Positions 25,762 to 35,579 of a stretch of DNA of 64,000 nt are shown here, in pieces. Made by a program: the position numbers and the translations under genes. Location: NCBI GenBank assembly GCA_035489755.1, contig DATGZK010000077.1, positions 62,001-126,000 on the forward strand, read 5' to 3'. Position 1 is the first letter of the stretch. Each line of letters opens with the position of its first letter. This DNA comes from UBA9160 sp035489755. GTDB lineage: Bacteria > Myxococcota_A > UBA9160. The notes under the pieces were generated by a model. That model saw only the letters and a program-made list of their open reading frames with translations. It was not told the origin of the DNA and did no database searches.

Positions 25762-26664
25762 TCACACCTTCTCCGTCTGGGCCGATCCGAAAAGGCCCGT
25801 CGGGCGGTAGAGCAGGATCGCAATCAGGACGACGAACGCGATCGCGTCACGATAAGTGCTGGAGAGATAACCGGAGACCAAGGTCTCCACGATCCCGAGC
25901 AGAAGACCCCCCACCATCGCACCCGGGATATGGCCAATGCCGCCCAATACAGCCGCGACGAACGCCTTGATCCCCGGCATGATCCCCATGAGAGGATCGA
26001 TCTTCGGGTTCGAGAGGCCGACCAAGATGCCGGCGGCTGCCGCGAGAGCTGAGCCGAGGACGAACGTCCCAAGGATCACCCGATCGACCGGGACGCCCAT
26101 CAGCGCGGCGGCAGGGGCGTCGAAGGAGACCGCCCGCATGGCGCGACCGAAGCGCGTGCGCATGACCACGAACTCAAGACCGGCCATGAGGACGAGCGTC
26201 GTTGAGAGAACGACCGCTTGGATGTTCGAGATGGCGAGCGCCCCGACGCGCACGAGCTCCCGCGACTCGAGCAGCGAGGGAAAGAATTTGGGATCGGCCC
26301 CGAACAGCACTTGGCCGGCATTTTCGAGGAACAGCGAGACGCCGATCGCTGTGATGAGGGGTGCGAGCCGTCCGGCGCCGCGCAGCGGGCGATAGGCCAC
26401 GCGCTCGATCAGCGCGCCGAGCAGCGCGCACACTGCCATCGACAAAACGAGCGTCACCACCAAACCGACCATCGAGGGATGAGTGGCGAAGCCAAGGGCG
26501 TGGGCGACGTAGAACCCCGTCATCGCGCCGACCATGTAGACGTCGCCGTGCGCGAAGTTGATCAGCTTTAGCACGCCGTAGACCATGGTGTAGCCGAGCG
26601 CGATCAAGGCGTAGATGCCGCCCCAGGTGATGCCGTTCAGGAGCTGCTGGAGGAAGTTCTCCAA
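25762..26664 (-). CDS. livH: Branched-chain amino acid ABC transporter permease LivH
   Basis: 300 residues. Typical N-terminus (LQQLLNGITWGGIYALIALGYTMVYGVLKLINFAHGD) and the coupling loop TRFGRAMRAVSFDAPAAALMGV are clear. The start is a TTG at 26664 supported by GGAGG 5 nt upstream. It lies between livM and livK on one strand, consistent with a livK-livH-livM-livG operon. Confidence 0.94.
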   Translation of the reverse strand: MENFLQQLLNGITWGGIYALIALGYTMVYGVLKLINFAHGDVYMVGAMTGFYVAHALGFATHPSMVGLVVTLVLSMAVCALLGALIERVAYRPLRGAGRLAPLITAIGVSLFLENAGQVLFGADPKFFPSLLESRELVRVGALAISNIQAVVLSTTLVLMAGLEFVVMRTRFGRAMRAVSFDAPAAALMGVPVDRVILGTFVLGSALAAAAGILVGLSNPKIDPLMGIMPGIKAFVAAVLGGIGHIPGAMVGGLLLGIVETLVSGYLSSTYRDAIAFVVLIAILLYRPTGLFGSAQTEKV

Positions 26665-26745
26665 CCGGCCCTCCGCTGCACCCGCGGCTTCCGCGCGGCT
26701 TTCATTCGCCTTCGGCCGAGTGCGCGCGCTTTTCGCCCGCAGGCT

Positions 26746-27936
26746 TCAGGACGCGGGAACCGAACGGAAGAAGCGGAACTTCCCGTCCTCGATCTTCAGC
26801 ACGACGGCATCCTTGTGCGCATTGCGCTGGGCGTCGATCGTAATCTTGCCCGTGACCCCGTCATAGTCCTTGGTGGCCGCGAGCGCATCCCGCAGGTGAG
26901 GCCCGGAGGTGTCGCCCGCCCGACGCAGCGCATCGGCGAGGATGCCCGCCGCGTCGTAGCCGAGGGCGGCCATCGCATCGGGAACTTCGCCGTTCTTGTC
27001 GCGGTAGCGCTTTACGAAGTCTTGGACCTTCGGGCTGTCGGAGTCGGCGGCGTAGTGGTTGGAGAAGTAGTAGCCCTCTACCGCGGGACCGCCGATCTCC
27101 AGGGTCTTTGCCGAATCCCAGCCGTCACCCCCGAGCAGCGGCACGTCGAGTCCAAGCTCACGCGCCTGCTTCGCAATCAGACCGAGCTCCGTGTAGTAGC
27201 CGGGAACGAACACGGCCTCGGGGTTCGCTGCGCGGATGGTGGTGAGCTGTGCACGAAACTCGATGTCACCGCTCGTGTAGCGCTCGTCCGCCACAATCTC
27301 CCCGCCGAGCTCCTTGAAGGTCTTGCGGAAAAATTCCGCCAGACCGACCGAGTAGTCCTGCTTGAAATCGAAGAGGATCGCAACCCGCTTCACCTTGAGC
27401 TGGTCGCGGGCAAAGCGCGCCATCACCGCACCCTGGAAGGGATCGATGAAGCAGGTGCGGAAGATGTAATCGCCCACTTCCGTGACCTTCGGGTTCGTCG
27501 AGGCAGGCGAGATCATCGGAACGCCGGAGCGCTGGGCCTCGGGTGCCGCAGCAAGAGAGCGCGAAGAGGCCACCTCCCCAAGCAGGGCCACCACCTGGTC
27601 GCGCTGCAGCAGCTTTTGCGCCGCCGTCCGGGCTTCCTCTGTGATTGAACGGTCGTCTTCCGAAATCAGCACGAGGGGTTTACCGAGGACACCTCCTGCT
27701 TCGTTGATTTGCTCGATCGCCATGCGGATGCCGCGGTCGGTGCTCTGGCCGAAGGTCGCGGTGTCTCCCGTCAGCGAGGCGAAGTGGCCGATCTTGATCG
27801 GTTCGGCGGTCTTGCCATCGCCGCTTCCTCCGCCGCCCGGGCCGCACGCGAGCAGGACGCACATGCAAATGCCAAGGGCACAACCGAGTCCTTTCGCCGG
27901 GCCGCCTCGCACGCCGGATGCCCTGCGCCTTTGCAT
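26746..27936 (-). CDS. livK: Branched-chain amino acid ABC transporter substrate-binding lipoprotein
   Basis: 396 residues. The lipoprotein signal ends LLAC (Cys31). The mature part has the LivJ/K-type periplasmic-binding fold: IKIGHFASLTGDTATFGQSTDRG, then LLGEVASSRSLAAAPEAQRSGVPMISPAS in the ligand-binding lobe. The ATG at 27936 has an AGGAAGG-type site. As first gene it would be the most highly expressed. The ligand may be an amino acid, amide or aromatic compound; the sequence does not decide. Confidence 0.92.
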   Translation of the reverse strand: MQRRRASGVRGGPAKGLGCALGICMCVLLACGPGGGGSGDGKTAEPIKIGHFASLTGDTATFGQSTDRGIRMAIEQINEAGGVLGKPLVLISEDDRSITEEARTAAQKLLQRDQVVALLGEVASSRSLAAAPEAQRSGVPMISPASTNPKVTEVGDYIFRTCFIDPFQGAVMARFARDQLKVKRVAILFDFKQDYSVGLAEFFRKTFKELGGEIVADERYTSGDIEFRAQLTTIRAANPEAVFVPGYYTELGLIAKQARELGLDVPLLGGDGWDSAKTLEIGGPAVEGYYFSNHYAADSDSPKVQDFVKRYRDKNGEVPDAMAALGYDAAGILADALRRAGDTSGPHLRDALAATKDYDGVTGKITIDAQRNAHKDAVVLKIEDGKFRFFRSVPAS

Positions 27937-28253
27937 CGCTCCCCCTTCCTGCGGACCGCCTTCGGCCGATGCGCCCGCCGACGCATGGCGGGCTAAGTAC
28001 CTGCCCGCCAAAGCCATCGCAAGAAGCCCGCGAAAGAAGGCAGGATTCCCTTCCGTTCACAGCACCCTGGCTTGGCCTCGGCGCTTTCAAAAGTCGACCC
28101 ACCGCGCCTCATCCGGCCAACCGAGGGAAGCGCGAGCCTCCCTCTTCCTGCTTCCCGTTCGCGTGGAACCGCCACGGCCTCCTCCCGCCTCTTCGGCAGG
28201 TTTCGCGAGGGCCCTAATGGGCCCCGTCGGCTTCGTTTTGTCGGTTCCCCGGG
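27937..28253. other. Intergenic region upstream of livK
   Basis: 317 bases without a gene on either strand. It should hold the liv promoter. A short inverted repeat GGGCCC-TAAT-GGGCCC lies near 28209-28224 without a T-run, a possible weak terminator of the gene ending at 28254. Confidence 0.35.
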
Positions 28254-28940
28254 TCAGCGCTTGGCCAGCACCCGGGCGAGGGCTCGATCATGGGGCGCAC
28301 CGAGCTCATGCACCTCGGCGTAGATCCTGCGACCCGCCCAGCAGGCCTCCGGATTGCCGAGGGCCTTCAGGTTGGTGAGCGCGGCACCGAGCCGGCGGAC
28401 CTCGAGCGCGGGAAGACGCTGCGCGAGGGCGCCTAGCGCAGCCTGCACGGCGGTGGGATCGTCGGGCGGGGCGGGTGCGCTTGTGAGTTCTGCTCGCGCC
28501 GCTTGGAACGCAAGCTCGGCCCAGGCGCTAATCGCTGAAGGGGGAAGCGAGGCGAGCGCCTTCGAAAACTCGGCAGGGCTCGCTTGGCCACGCACGATCG
28601 CGCCGCAGGTCTCGGGGTCAAGCCCCCCCAGCATTTCTCCGATGAGGGCGGCCCGTTCCAAGAGCGCCTCATCTCCGAGACGGCTCATGCCCTTCGCCTC
28701 GAGTGCGTCGATCGCGTTGCGCCTTTCGTCGTCGGGCAGGCCTGAGAGCCGCTCCTCGAACGCCGGAAGGCCGGAGAGTTCAGCGATTACGCGATCTTCG
28801 GCAAGCGCCAGCGCCGCGGGACGCGGCGCTGCGGCAAGGCCCATGGACGTCCGGGCGTTCATTCTGGCGAGGGCGAACAGCGCCGCCGCGGCGAGCAAGG
28901 CGATGACGGAGCCAACGGCGAGCCAAGCCGCGCGCGACAC
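28254..28940 (-). CDS. Membrane-anchored helical protein, unknown
   Basis: 228 residues from a GTG at 28940-28938 that follows the stop of the upstream gene with no gap. One N-terminal membrane helix (about 5-26) is followed by an Ala/Leu-rich helical domain with no recognisable family. It is presumably cotranslated with the phosphodiesterase upstream. It contains two Cys only. Function unknown. Confidence 0.65.
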   Translation of the reverse strand: MSRAAWLAVGSVIALLAAAALFALARMNARTSMGLAAAPRPAALALAEDRVIAELSGLPAFEERLSGLPDDERRNAIDALEAKGMSRLGDEALLERAALIGEMLGGLDPETCGAIVRGQASPAEFSKALASLPPSAISAWAELAFQAARAELTSAPAPPDDPTAVQAALGALAQRLPALEVRRLGAALTNLKALGNPEACWAGRRIYAEVHELGAPHDRALARVLAKR

Positions 28941-30251
28941 TTAGGGGACCTCCGGATGACTTGGCGGGGGGACGTTTGGCATCGAGACGTCGCTGCCGAT
29001 GCCAGGGATCGGAGCGCCCTCCGAGTTCCGCGGTGCGGCGATGCCGAGAAGCCGCGCAAGCGTCGGCGCAACGTCGATCGCGCGTGCAGGCGGCAGGTGC
29101 GTGCCCTTTGCGACCCCCCGTCCCATGGCCAAGAGGATTCCGCCCATCTCTGGAAGCGCCGGGTCGAAGCCGTGGGCACCTTGATCCATCCCGCTCGCTC
29201 GCATCGTGACACCCTGAAGCGTATTGGGCGCGACGAAAAAGCGAGGCGGCGCGGTCACGGCCAAAAGGTCGCCCATGCGCCCTGGGAAGGCGTAGTGCAG
29301 TTCCTTGGGCACCGCGTCTGCGGCCCACACGGTGACCCCTGGCACTGCCCCGAGCGTCGCCTGCGCCTCGCCCAGGCGGGAGGGGTCGGCGAGCCAGATC
29401 TGCGCGATCCCGTTCGACGGGAGGATCTCGGCCTCGATTCCCTTCTCGCGCAAGGGAGCCGAGAGATCCACGGGCTCGCTCACGGCCGCCATGCCATGGT
29501 CGCTGACGATGATGAGCGTCGTGTCGGTCCAGGCCCCTCGCGTATCGAGTCCCGTAAGGAGCAGCCCGAGGGCGTGGTCCTGCTCGGCCAAAGCCTCCGC
29601 AAGTTTTGGCGAGTCTGGCCCAAAGCGGTGTCCCACTGCGTCGGCGCCGTGCCACCACGAGAGCACAAGGCGAGGCCGCCGCTCGGGCGGAAGATCAAAC
29701 CACGCGAGAATCTGCTCCACCTTCACCTGCTCGGAAACGTGGCTATCGAAGGGCGCTTTGCGGTAGGTCGCGCCAACGCCGCGCCAATCGGTCTCGGAAC
29801 CGACCCAGAAGAACACGGCGGCGCGCACCCCTTGGCGCTCGGCCGCGACCCAGATCGGCTCGGCTTCGAGCCAACTCGCATCGTTTTCGTAATGGAACTT
29901 CCCGCGCACGCGATCGCGGAAGCTGTTGGCAACGATGCCGTGGTGTTCGACATTCGCGCCCGTCGCAAGCGAAACGTGGCTGGGAAAGGTGAGGCTCGGA
30001 AAGACCGTGACGAGCTTTTCGGCCTGCGCGCCCTCCCGCTGGATCCTAGCCAGCGCGGGGAACTCACCTTTGGTGAGGTAGTCGTGTCGCACGCCGTCCC
30101 ATGACAGCAGGATGACAGCCGGCTCGCCGGCAAGCGCCGCGCTGGCCAGCGCCAGCAGTGCCGCCAGCAGGCACAGGCCAAAAAGGCGGCGCAGTCGCTT
30201 CGTGCGACCCCTCGCGTGCACTCGGAAAGGATCCCCCACCCCGCCCATCAT
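28941..30251 (-). CDS. Exported type I phosphodiesterase / nucleotide pyrophosphatase (ENPP family)
   Basis: 436 residues from an ATG at 30251 (a second ATG follows at once). A basic N-terminus and hydrophobic segment (about 20-42) form a signal peptide or anchor. The alkaline-phosphatase-superfamily metal site is complete: LLSWDGVRHDY, the nucleophile threonine in FPSLTFPSH, WHGADAVGH, SDHGM and a late GAHGFDP. The family hydrolyses phosphodiester or pyrophosphate bonds in nucleotides or lipid head groups at a two-zinc site. The gene downstream overlaps or abuts; the SDR gene is divergent with 90 bp between. Confidence 0.9.
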   Translation of the reverse strand: MMGGVGDPFRVHARGRTKRLRRLFGLCLLAALLALASAALAGEPAVILLSWDGVRHDYLTKGEFPALARIQREGAQAEKLVTVFPSLTFPSHVSLATGANVEHHGIVANSFRDRVRGKFHYENDASWLEAEPIWVAAERQGVRAAVFFWVGSETDWRGVGATYRKAPFDSHVSEQVKVEQILAWFDLPPERRPRLVLSWWHGADAVGHRFGPDSPKLAEALAEQDHALGLLLTGLDTRGAWTDTTLIIVSDHGMAAVSEPVDLSAPLREKGIEAEILPSNGIAQIWLADPSRLGEAQATLGAVPGVTVWAADAVPKELHYAFPGRMGDLLAVTAPPRFFVAPNTLQGVTMRASGMDQGAHGFDPALPEMGGILLAMGRGVAKGTHLPPARAIDVAPTLARLLGIAAPRNSEGAPIPGIGSDVSMPNVPPPSHPEVP

Positions 30252-30341
30252 CCTACAATCCGCCGCGCGTGCGCCAGCCCGTGCGGGTTGCGCGATGCCG
30301 TGTGTTAGCCTCGCCGGCGCGGTGAAGACACGGGGAACCAG

Positions 30342-31106
30342 ATGGAGCTCGCAGGCAAAGCTGCGCTCGTGACAGGCGGCGGCACGGGTGTGGGACGCGC
30401 GACCGCGCTTGCGCTCGCACAGCAGGGCTGCGCGGTCGTTGTGAACTACAGCCGCTCCAAGGCCGACGCGGAGCAGACGGCAGCGGATGTCTCGGGACTT
30501 GGCGTACGGGGGCTCGCGGTCCAAGCCGACGTGGCAGACGATGCCGATTGCCGCCGCCTGGTTGCGACCGCGGCGCGCGAACTCGGCCGGCTCGACGTCC
30601 TCGTGCAGAGTGCAGGCATCACGAGGTTCATTGCCCACGGGGATCTCGAGAGCGTGACGGATGAGGTGTGGGACCAGCTCTTGGGCGTGAACCTGCGCGG
30701 AGCCTTTCAGTGTGCACGCGCGGCCCGAGCCCCGATGCTTGCGGGGGGCGGGGGCGCCATCGTGAACGTCTCGAGCGTGGCAGGCATCGCCGGCATTGGA
30801 AGCTCGATTCCCTACTGCGCCTCGAAGGCGGCGCTCAACAACCTGACGGTCACTCTCGCCCGCGCGCTGGCGCCCGAGATTCGGGTCAATGCGGTCGCGC
30901 CCGGTTTCATCACGGGGCGCTGGCTGGAGGGCGGGCTCGGAGCCGGATACGGAGCCGTGAAGCAAGCCATCGAGAAGCGCGCCCCGCTTGGCAAGGTGTG
31001 CGAACCCTCCGACGTCGCGCAGGCGATCATGAGCTTCGTCACCGGCTCACAGCTTGTGACGGGGCAGGTGCTGGTCGTCGACGGGGGCATGCTGATCGCA
31101 GGGTAG
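30342..31106 (+). CDS. SDR-family oxidoreductase (FabG-like)
   Basis: 254 residues. NAD(P) motif TGGGTGVG near residue 11-18, NVSS strand and active-site Y-x3-K in PYCASK, followed by NAVAPGFI. Classical SDR length. It reduces or oxidises a carbonyl/hydroxyl group; FabG-like enzymes act on 3-ketoacyl thioesters, but this subgroup has many substrates. Divergent from the phosphodiesterase. GGGGAACC sits before the ATG. Confidence 0.9.
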   Translation: MELAGKAALVTGGGTGVGRATALALAQQGCAVVVNYSRSKADAEQTAADVSGLGVRGLAVQADVADDADCRRLVATAARELGRLDVLVQSAGITRFIAHGDLESVTDEVWDQLLGVNLRGAFQCARAARAPMLAGGGGAIVNVSSVAGIAGIGSSIPYCASKAALNNLTVTLARALAPEIRVNAVAPGFITGRWLEGGLGAGYGAVKQAIEKRAPLGKVCEPSDVAQAIMSFVTGSQLVTGQVLVVDGGMLIAG

Positions 31107-31145
31107 GCCCCCCGCTTCGCGTCAAGCCAGGCCCGAGGCCGGCCG

Positions 31146-32858
31146 ATGAGGCCTGCGGAGGCCTGGCCCGTGACCCACCGGTTTGCCCGCTATTTGCCTC
31201 ATCTTTTCTTTCAGAGCCTGGCGGCGCGAATCGGTTTTTTCGTGTTCGGGGCTACGCTAATCAGCGCCTTGGCGGTGGCCTCGACCTCCGCCCACGCCCT
31301 GCGCGGGTTTCTTCGGACCAAGATCGAAGAGAAGCTTCCATCCGTCGCCTCCCAGGTCCACGACCGGCTCGACCTGTGGTTCGCACAGCGCACGCTCGAC
31401 GTTCAGGTGTTTGCGCGCAGCGCAATCCTGGTCGATGGCCTCGGAAGGCACGCGCACGAGGGCCTTACGGCGGAAGACCGCCAGGTGATCGAGAAGTACC
31501 TCGGCTACGTGCTGGCGGGGTCGCAACAGTACGGATCGCTCTTCGCGCTCGACCCAGAGGGCCGCACCCTGTTCGCAGTCGGTCGACCGGTCGAGCTCAC
31601 GCCCGACCTGCGCCGCTCGCTCGCCGCTGTGGAAGACAGCGCGGTCAGCCAGGTCGTGCGGATCGCCGGCAATCGTGTGCAAATCGTCTCGAGCGTCGTT
31701 CGCGCCCGGAACGATCGGGCGATCGCCACGCTGCACGCCGTGCTTGGCGTCGAAACGCTCACCGCCCAGCTTGCAAACCGCGAGCTCGGTGAATCCGGTC
31801 GGCTCATCTTGTTCGACCGGGAGGGAACGGCTCTGGCCGCCTCTCCGGGCGTCGCTCTCGAGGGGCTTCACCTCCCCGCCGAGTTCGTGACGGCCGACCC
31901 CGCTACCGTGCACGAGTACGCCGGCGCCGATGGCGTGCACATCGTGGCGAGCGTGCGGCCGATGGAAGTCCTCGGGTGGACGCTTGTGGTCCAGGAAACC
32001 AGCGATGACGCGTTCGCGCCGATCGCCTCGATCCTCCAGCACACGCTGCTGCTCAACATGGGCATCGTCGCCGTGCTCAGTCTGGTGGCGTTTAAAATCG
32101 CCGCCTCCATGGTCGGAGCAATTCACAATCTCTCCGATGCCGCGCGGCGCGTGCGCGACGGCGAGCCCGACGTGGTGGTCCCCGTGACCAGTGGAGGAGA
32201 TGAGGTCGGGATCCTGACCCGCACCTTCGCGGAGATGGTCGAGCGCCTTCATGACGCGCGGCTCGAGATTGAAGTGCGGCGTCAAGAGAGTGAAAATGCC
32301 AACCGCTTGCTCCTCGCCCAGAACCACGAGCTGCAGCGCGCGAATGAGACGCTGGAGCAGCTCGCCATTACCGACGGCCTGACAAAGATCCACAACCACC
32401 GCTTCTTCCAGGACCAGCTCTCCCGCGAGATTAAGCGCGCCGAGCGAACGGGGTCACCGCTCGCGCTCACCCTTCTCGACATTGATGACTTTAAGCAGCT
32501 CAATGACCGCTACGGCCACGCGGTGGGTGACGAGGTACTCCAGCTCCTCGCCGCCGTCTTGATCGAGGAGACCCGCGACCACGATCTGGTGGCACGTTAC
32601 GGGGGAGAAGAGTTCGCGGTGCTGGCACCGGCGACCGATCGAGACGGCGCGCTCATGCTCGCCGAGAAGCTGCGCACCGCCGTGGCGGAGCATCGCTTCT
32701 GCCCAAAGGGGAGCAGTACTCCGCTTTCGATCACCGTGTCGATCGGCCTCGCGATCTACCACGGAGACCGCTCGGCGTTCTTCGACGAGGCGGACCGCGC
32801 TCTCTACGAGGCGAAGGCCAACGGCAAGGACTGCGTCGTGGCGGCTCGGGACCGGTAG
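31146..32858 (+). CDS. Membrane diguanylate cyclase (dCACHE-HAMP-GGDEF)
   Basis: 570 residues. An N-terminal helix (about 22-45), a periplasmic sensor domain of about 230 residues, a second helix (about 300-320) and a HAMP linker precede a coiled-coil and a GGDEF domain. The active site is RYGGEEF (G486-F490), with the inhibitory RxxD (R477-D480) five residues before it, so product feedback by c-di-GMP should operate. It converts two GTP into c-di-GMP in response to an external ligand. It overlaps no neighbour; the SH3 gene converges 3 bp away. Confidence 0.93.
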   Translation: MRPAEAWPVTHRFARYLPHLFFQSLAARIGFFVFGATLISALAVASTSAHALRGFLRTKIEEKLPSVASQVHDRLDLWFAQRTLDVQVFARSAILVDGLGRHAHEGLTAEDRQVIEKYLGYVLAGSQQYGSLFALDPEGRTLFAVGRPVELTPDLRRSLAAVEDSAVSQVVRIAGNRVQIVSSVVRARNDRAIATLHAVLGVETLTAQLANRELGESGRLILFDREGTALAASPGVALEGLHLPAEFVTADPATVHEYAGADGVHIVASVRPMEVLGWTLVVQETSDDAFAPIASILQHTLLLNMGIVAVLSLVAFKIAASMVGAIHNLSDAARRVRDGEPDVVVPVTSGGDEVGILTRTFAEMVERLHDARLEIEVRRQESENANRLLLAQNHELQRANETLEQLAITDGLTKIHNHRFFQDQLSREIKRAERTGSPLALTLLDIDDFKQLNDRYGHAVGDEVLQLLAAVLIEETRDHDLVARYGGEEFAVLAPATDRDGALMLAEKLRTAVAEHRFCPKGSSTPLSITVSIGLAIYHGDRSAFFDEADRALYEAKANGKDCVVAARDR

Positions 32859-32861
32859 CCC

Positions 32862-33569
32862 TTAGCGACCGCGCACGAGGGAGGCGTTGATCCAGCCCAC
32901 CTGTCCGGAGACCGTGCGCACGAGCAGCCACTCTCCCCGGTTCTCTTCGGGGAAGATCGGGAGACCGCTCGGCAGAACCGAAACCACCTTGGCGTCCGGC
33001 GAGGGCTCCGCACGCAGGTTCGCGCGCGCCGATCGCACGTACTGCGTGCCGGGGTTGTGCTCCGCGCGCTGAGCCTCGGCCAGCACGTTGGCGGCGATGC
33101 GCGATGCTCGCGACGCGAAGAAGATGGCGGCGGCAACCCTGCCATCAGCCAGCTGGTGATCGGCCTCGTCAAGCTTCTGGCGCGCCTCGGCAGCCAGGTC
33201 ACTGCGCCATGGCACTTGCTTCGCTGCCCGATCGACCTGGATACGGGCTTCGGCGACAGCCGAAACAGCCTCCGCTCGTGTATGGGTATTGCGCAGCCCC
33301 GACTCGAGCTCGACGAGTGATGCCTCGGCGTCATTCACGTCGGCCCGCAGCCGGTCGTTCTCTCGCTCGAGCAGGCGTACGCGGTCGGCGTCTGCGCGCC
33401 GGTAGACCTCGGGGGCGGGTTCCTGAGGCGCGGGCGCGCGCGCGGGAGCCGGAGCCGCCGGGGGCGCCGGGGGCTGGAAGAGCGAGCAGCCGAGGGCAAG
33501 CGGCGCCGCAAGCCACGCCACGCGACGCGCACGCCGGTCCATCCACCCAAGGCACAGGCGACTGCTCAC
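32862..33569 (-). CDS. SH3-domain lipoprotein
   Basis: 235 residues. A lipoprotein signal (LALGC), a Pro/Ala-rich linker with many PAP repeats, a helical coiled-coil segment (about 60-165), and a C-terminal bacterial SH3 domain (about 172-232: YVRSARANLRAEPSPDAKVVSVLPSG and GQVGWINASLV). SH3b domains bind peptidoglycan or peptides in the periplasm. The start is a GTG at 33569, or an ATG at 33542 in the same frame. Possibly a cell-envelope structural protein. Confidence 0.85.
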   Translation of the reverse strand: MSSRLCLGWMDRRARRVAWLAAPLALGCSLFQPPAPPAAPAPARAPAPQEPAPEVYRRADADRVRLLERENDRLRADVNDAEASLVELESGLRNTHTRAEAVSAVAEARIQVDRAAKQVPWRSDLAAEARQKLDEADHQLADGRVAAAIFFASRASRIAANVLAEAQRAEHNPGTQYVRSARANLRAEPSPDAKVVSVLPSGLPIFPEENRGEWLLVRTVSGQVGWINASLVRGR

Positions 33570-33712
33570 GGCTATCGGATCGGCGATTTTACGGTGCAGC
33601 TTGAAGCGTCGTCGTGGGGTGAAAAGTCGCCGTTTTGCAAGGGCAGGGAATCCGGGGTAAAGAGGGGCGCGCCGAAGGCTGTCCGGTGAGAAGGCGAAGG
33701 GGCCAGAACGCC

Positions 33713-34315
33713 ATGCGCAAGACGCTGAGGTCTTTGCTCCCGGGGATCCCCGGGACTCTTGTCGCGGCGGCCGTCCTGCTCACGTTCTCGATCGCCGGCT
33801 CTGCGCAGACACCAGCCCCGAAAGCGACAAAAGGAGGCAAGCCCGTGGTCGTCCTCGCCACCTCTCTCGGGGATATCACCCTTGAACTCGATCCCGAAAA
33901 GGCGCCGATCACGGTGGAGAACTTCCTTGCCTACGTGGACGCGGGCTTCTTCGATGGGACGGTCTTTCACCGTGTGATCCCCAACTTCATGATCCAGGGC
34001 GGAGGCATGACGCCGAACCTATCCCCGAAACCAACCCGCGCGCCGATTAAGAATGAAGCGGAGAACGGGCTCAAAAACGATGCGGGCACAATCGCGATGG
34101 CGCGTACCTCAGCGCGCGACAGCGCCACGGCGCAGTTCTTCATCAACCTTAAGGACAACGATTTCTTAAACCACGGTGTGCGCGACTTCGGCTATGCGGT
34201 CTTCGGCCACGTCACCCAGGGCATGGACGTCGTCAAGAAGATCGGCGCGGTGCCAACCGGCCCGAATGACGTACCCCTCGAGCCGGTCTTGATCAAGAGC
34301 GCGAAACGTCAATAG
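33713..34315 (+). CDS. Exported cyclophilin-type peptidyl-prolyl isomerase
   Basis: 200 residues. A signal peptide (about 1-28) precedes a complete cyclophilin domain: GDITLELDPEKAPITVENF, FHRVIPNFMIQGGG, and ARDSATAQFFINL. It should act on proline bonds in periplasmic proteins. It is divergent from the SH3 gene with 143 bp between. A hairpin at 34332-34350 followed by TTTT ends the transcript. Confidence 0.93.
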   Translation: MRKTLRSLLPGIPGTLVAAAVLLTFSIAGSAQTPAPKATKGGKPVVVLATSLGDITLELDPEKAPITVENFLAYVDAGFFDGTVFHRVIPNFMIQGGGMTPNLSPKPTRAPIKNEAENGLKNDAGTIAMARTSARDSATAQFFINLKDNDFLNHGVRDFGYAVFGHVTQGMDVVKKIGAVPTGPNDVPLEPVLIKSAKRQ

Positions 34316-34331
34316 CGAGCCGCTCGAGTCG

Positions 34332-34354
34332 CCCGCGGCCGCGCCGCGGGTTTT
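34332..34354 (+). terminator. Terminator of the cyclophilin gene
   Basis: An 8-bp stem (34332-34339 with 34343-34350, CCCGCGGC/GCCGCGGG), 3-nt loop, followed by TTTT. The T-run is short, so efficiency is uncertain. It lies 16 nt after the stop codon and right before the convergent aminotransferase end. Confidence 0.6.
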
Positions 34355-35502
34355 CAGCGCAGCCGCTTGGACAAAAGGCGCACCGCTTCCGCCGTCTCCT
34401 GCGGCGGCATCGAGGTAAAGCACAACCGCACGAAGCCCGCGTAGTCCCGACCGCAGGAGACGCCCGGGGCGAGCACCACGCCATCGTCGAGGCAACCCTC
34501 GAGGAAGCGGAAAACATCCGAGTCAGCGCAATGCCGCGTGACGTCCAAGAACAAGAAGCATGAGCCCTCGGGCGGCGCCTGGCCCAGCACGGCGGCAGCA
34601 TCGAGCCCCGCGTCGCGGTAGGAAGCACGTGTCTCACGGACCCACGCGTCCGCGTGTTGGAGCGCGCGGAGAGCGGCGAGCTGACCCGCGGTGGGTGCTG
34701 CGTAGAAGGTGTGGGTGGAGATCTTTCGTGCCTGCGTGATCGCAGCGGGGGGGCCCGTAAGATAGCCGGTCCGGTTTCCCGCCATCCCATAGGTCTTGGA
34801 GAACGAAAATACCGAAAGGGTACGTTCCGGCGCGTATCGACCGATCGATACGTGCTGGCCGCTGTACACGTAGGCTTCGTACACTTCATCGGAGAGGATC
34901 CACAGCCCCTCCCGGCGAGCCAGCTCCGCGAGCGCCTCGAGCCACGCGGCGGGGAGCACCCGGCCGGTCGGATTCGACGGTGTTGAGACGTAGAGTGCGA
35001 CGCTCCGCGGTGTGATCCGCTCGCGCACCGCCTCGACCGCCGCCAGCGGGGAGTCGACTCGGTCGTAGAAGGGGACGTCGATCGGAACCGCCCGGAAGGC
35101 TTGGGCGATGCCGCGGATCAAGGGCCAATAGGGCGCGAGAATCAGGATCTCTTCCGAAGGCGCAGCCAGCATTCCGATGGCCGCTCCCAGGGCGCCGGTC
35201 GCCCCGGCGGTGACGAGGACCGACTCGCGCTCACAGGGCAAGCCGTTTTGGGTGCGCACCTTTTCGACGATGGCGTCGACGAGCGCGGGCACGCCCTGGG
35301 TCTCGCTGTAGCGGTGCATGCCTGGATGGACATCGACGCGCAAGTCTTCCATGCGTCCACCAGGAAACGGCTCCATCCAGGTATCCCCCACGTGAAGGGG
35401 GTAGAGCTTGCCCCGGTGCGCAGCGATTCTTGGAGCGAGGCGCGAGAAGATGGCCCCCGAAATCTCGGCCACGGCGGGTGCGGGATGCGGAGCGCGGGGC
35501 AT
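34354..35502 (-). CDS. Class I/II PLP-dependent aminotransferase
   Basis: 382 residues. AspAT-superfamily features: STPSNPTG, LSDEVYEAYVY, and the PLP lysine in SFSKTYGMAGNRTGY. Length is near the usual 390. It moves an amino group between an amino acid and a keto acid; the substrate cannot be told from motifs. It is convergent with the cyclophilin and divergent from the VOC gene, so it is monocistronic. Confidence 0.9.
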   Translation of the reverse strand: MPRAPHPAPAVAEISGAIFSRLAPRIAAHRGKLYPLHVGDTWMEPFPGGRMEDLRVDVHPGMHRYSETQGVPALVDAIVEKVRTQNGLPCERESVLVTAGATGALGAAIGMLAAPSEEILILAPYWPLIRGIAQAFRAVPIDVPFYDRVDSPLAAVEAVRERITPRSVALYVSTPSNPTGRVLPAAWLEALAELARREGLWILSDEVYEAYVYSGQHVSIGRYAPERTLSVFSFSKTYGMAGNRTGYLTGPPAAITQARKISTHTFYAAPTAGQLAALRALQHADAWVRETRASYRDAGLDAAAVLGQAPPEGSCFLFLDVTRHCADSDVFRFLEGCLDDGVVLAPGVSCGRDYAGFVRLCFTSMPPQETAEAVRLLSKRLR

Positions 35503-35579
35503 GATGGGAACCTCAGGCCGCAGAGTACCGTGGGAGGGCGCAGGGTATAAGATGGGCGCGCCCCCTGGGAGAGGGCTGC

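Noticed and set aside
30252..30965. Upstream extension of the phosphodiesterase frame
   Set aside because: It is antisense to the SDR gene; a signal peptide begins after the ATG at 30251.
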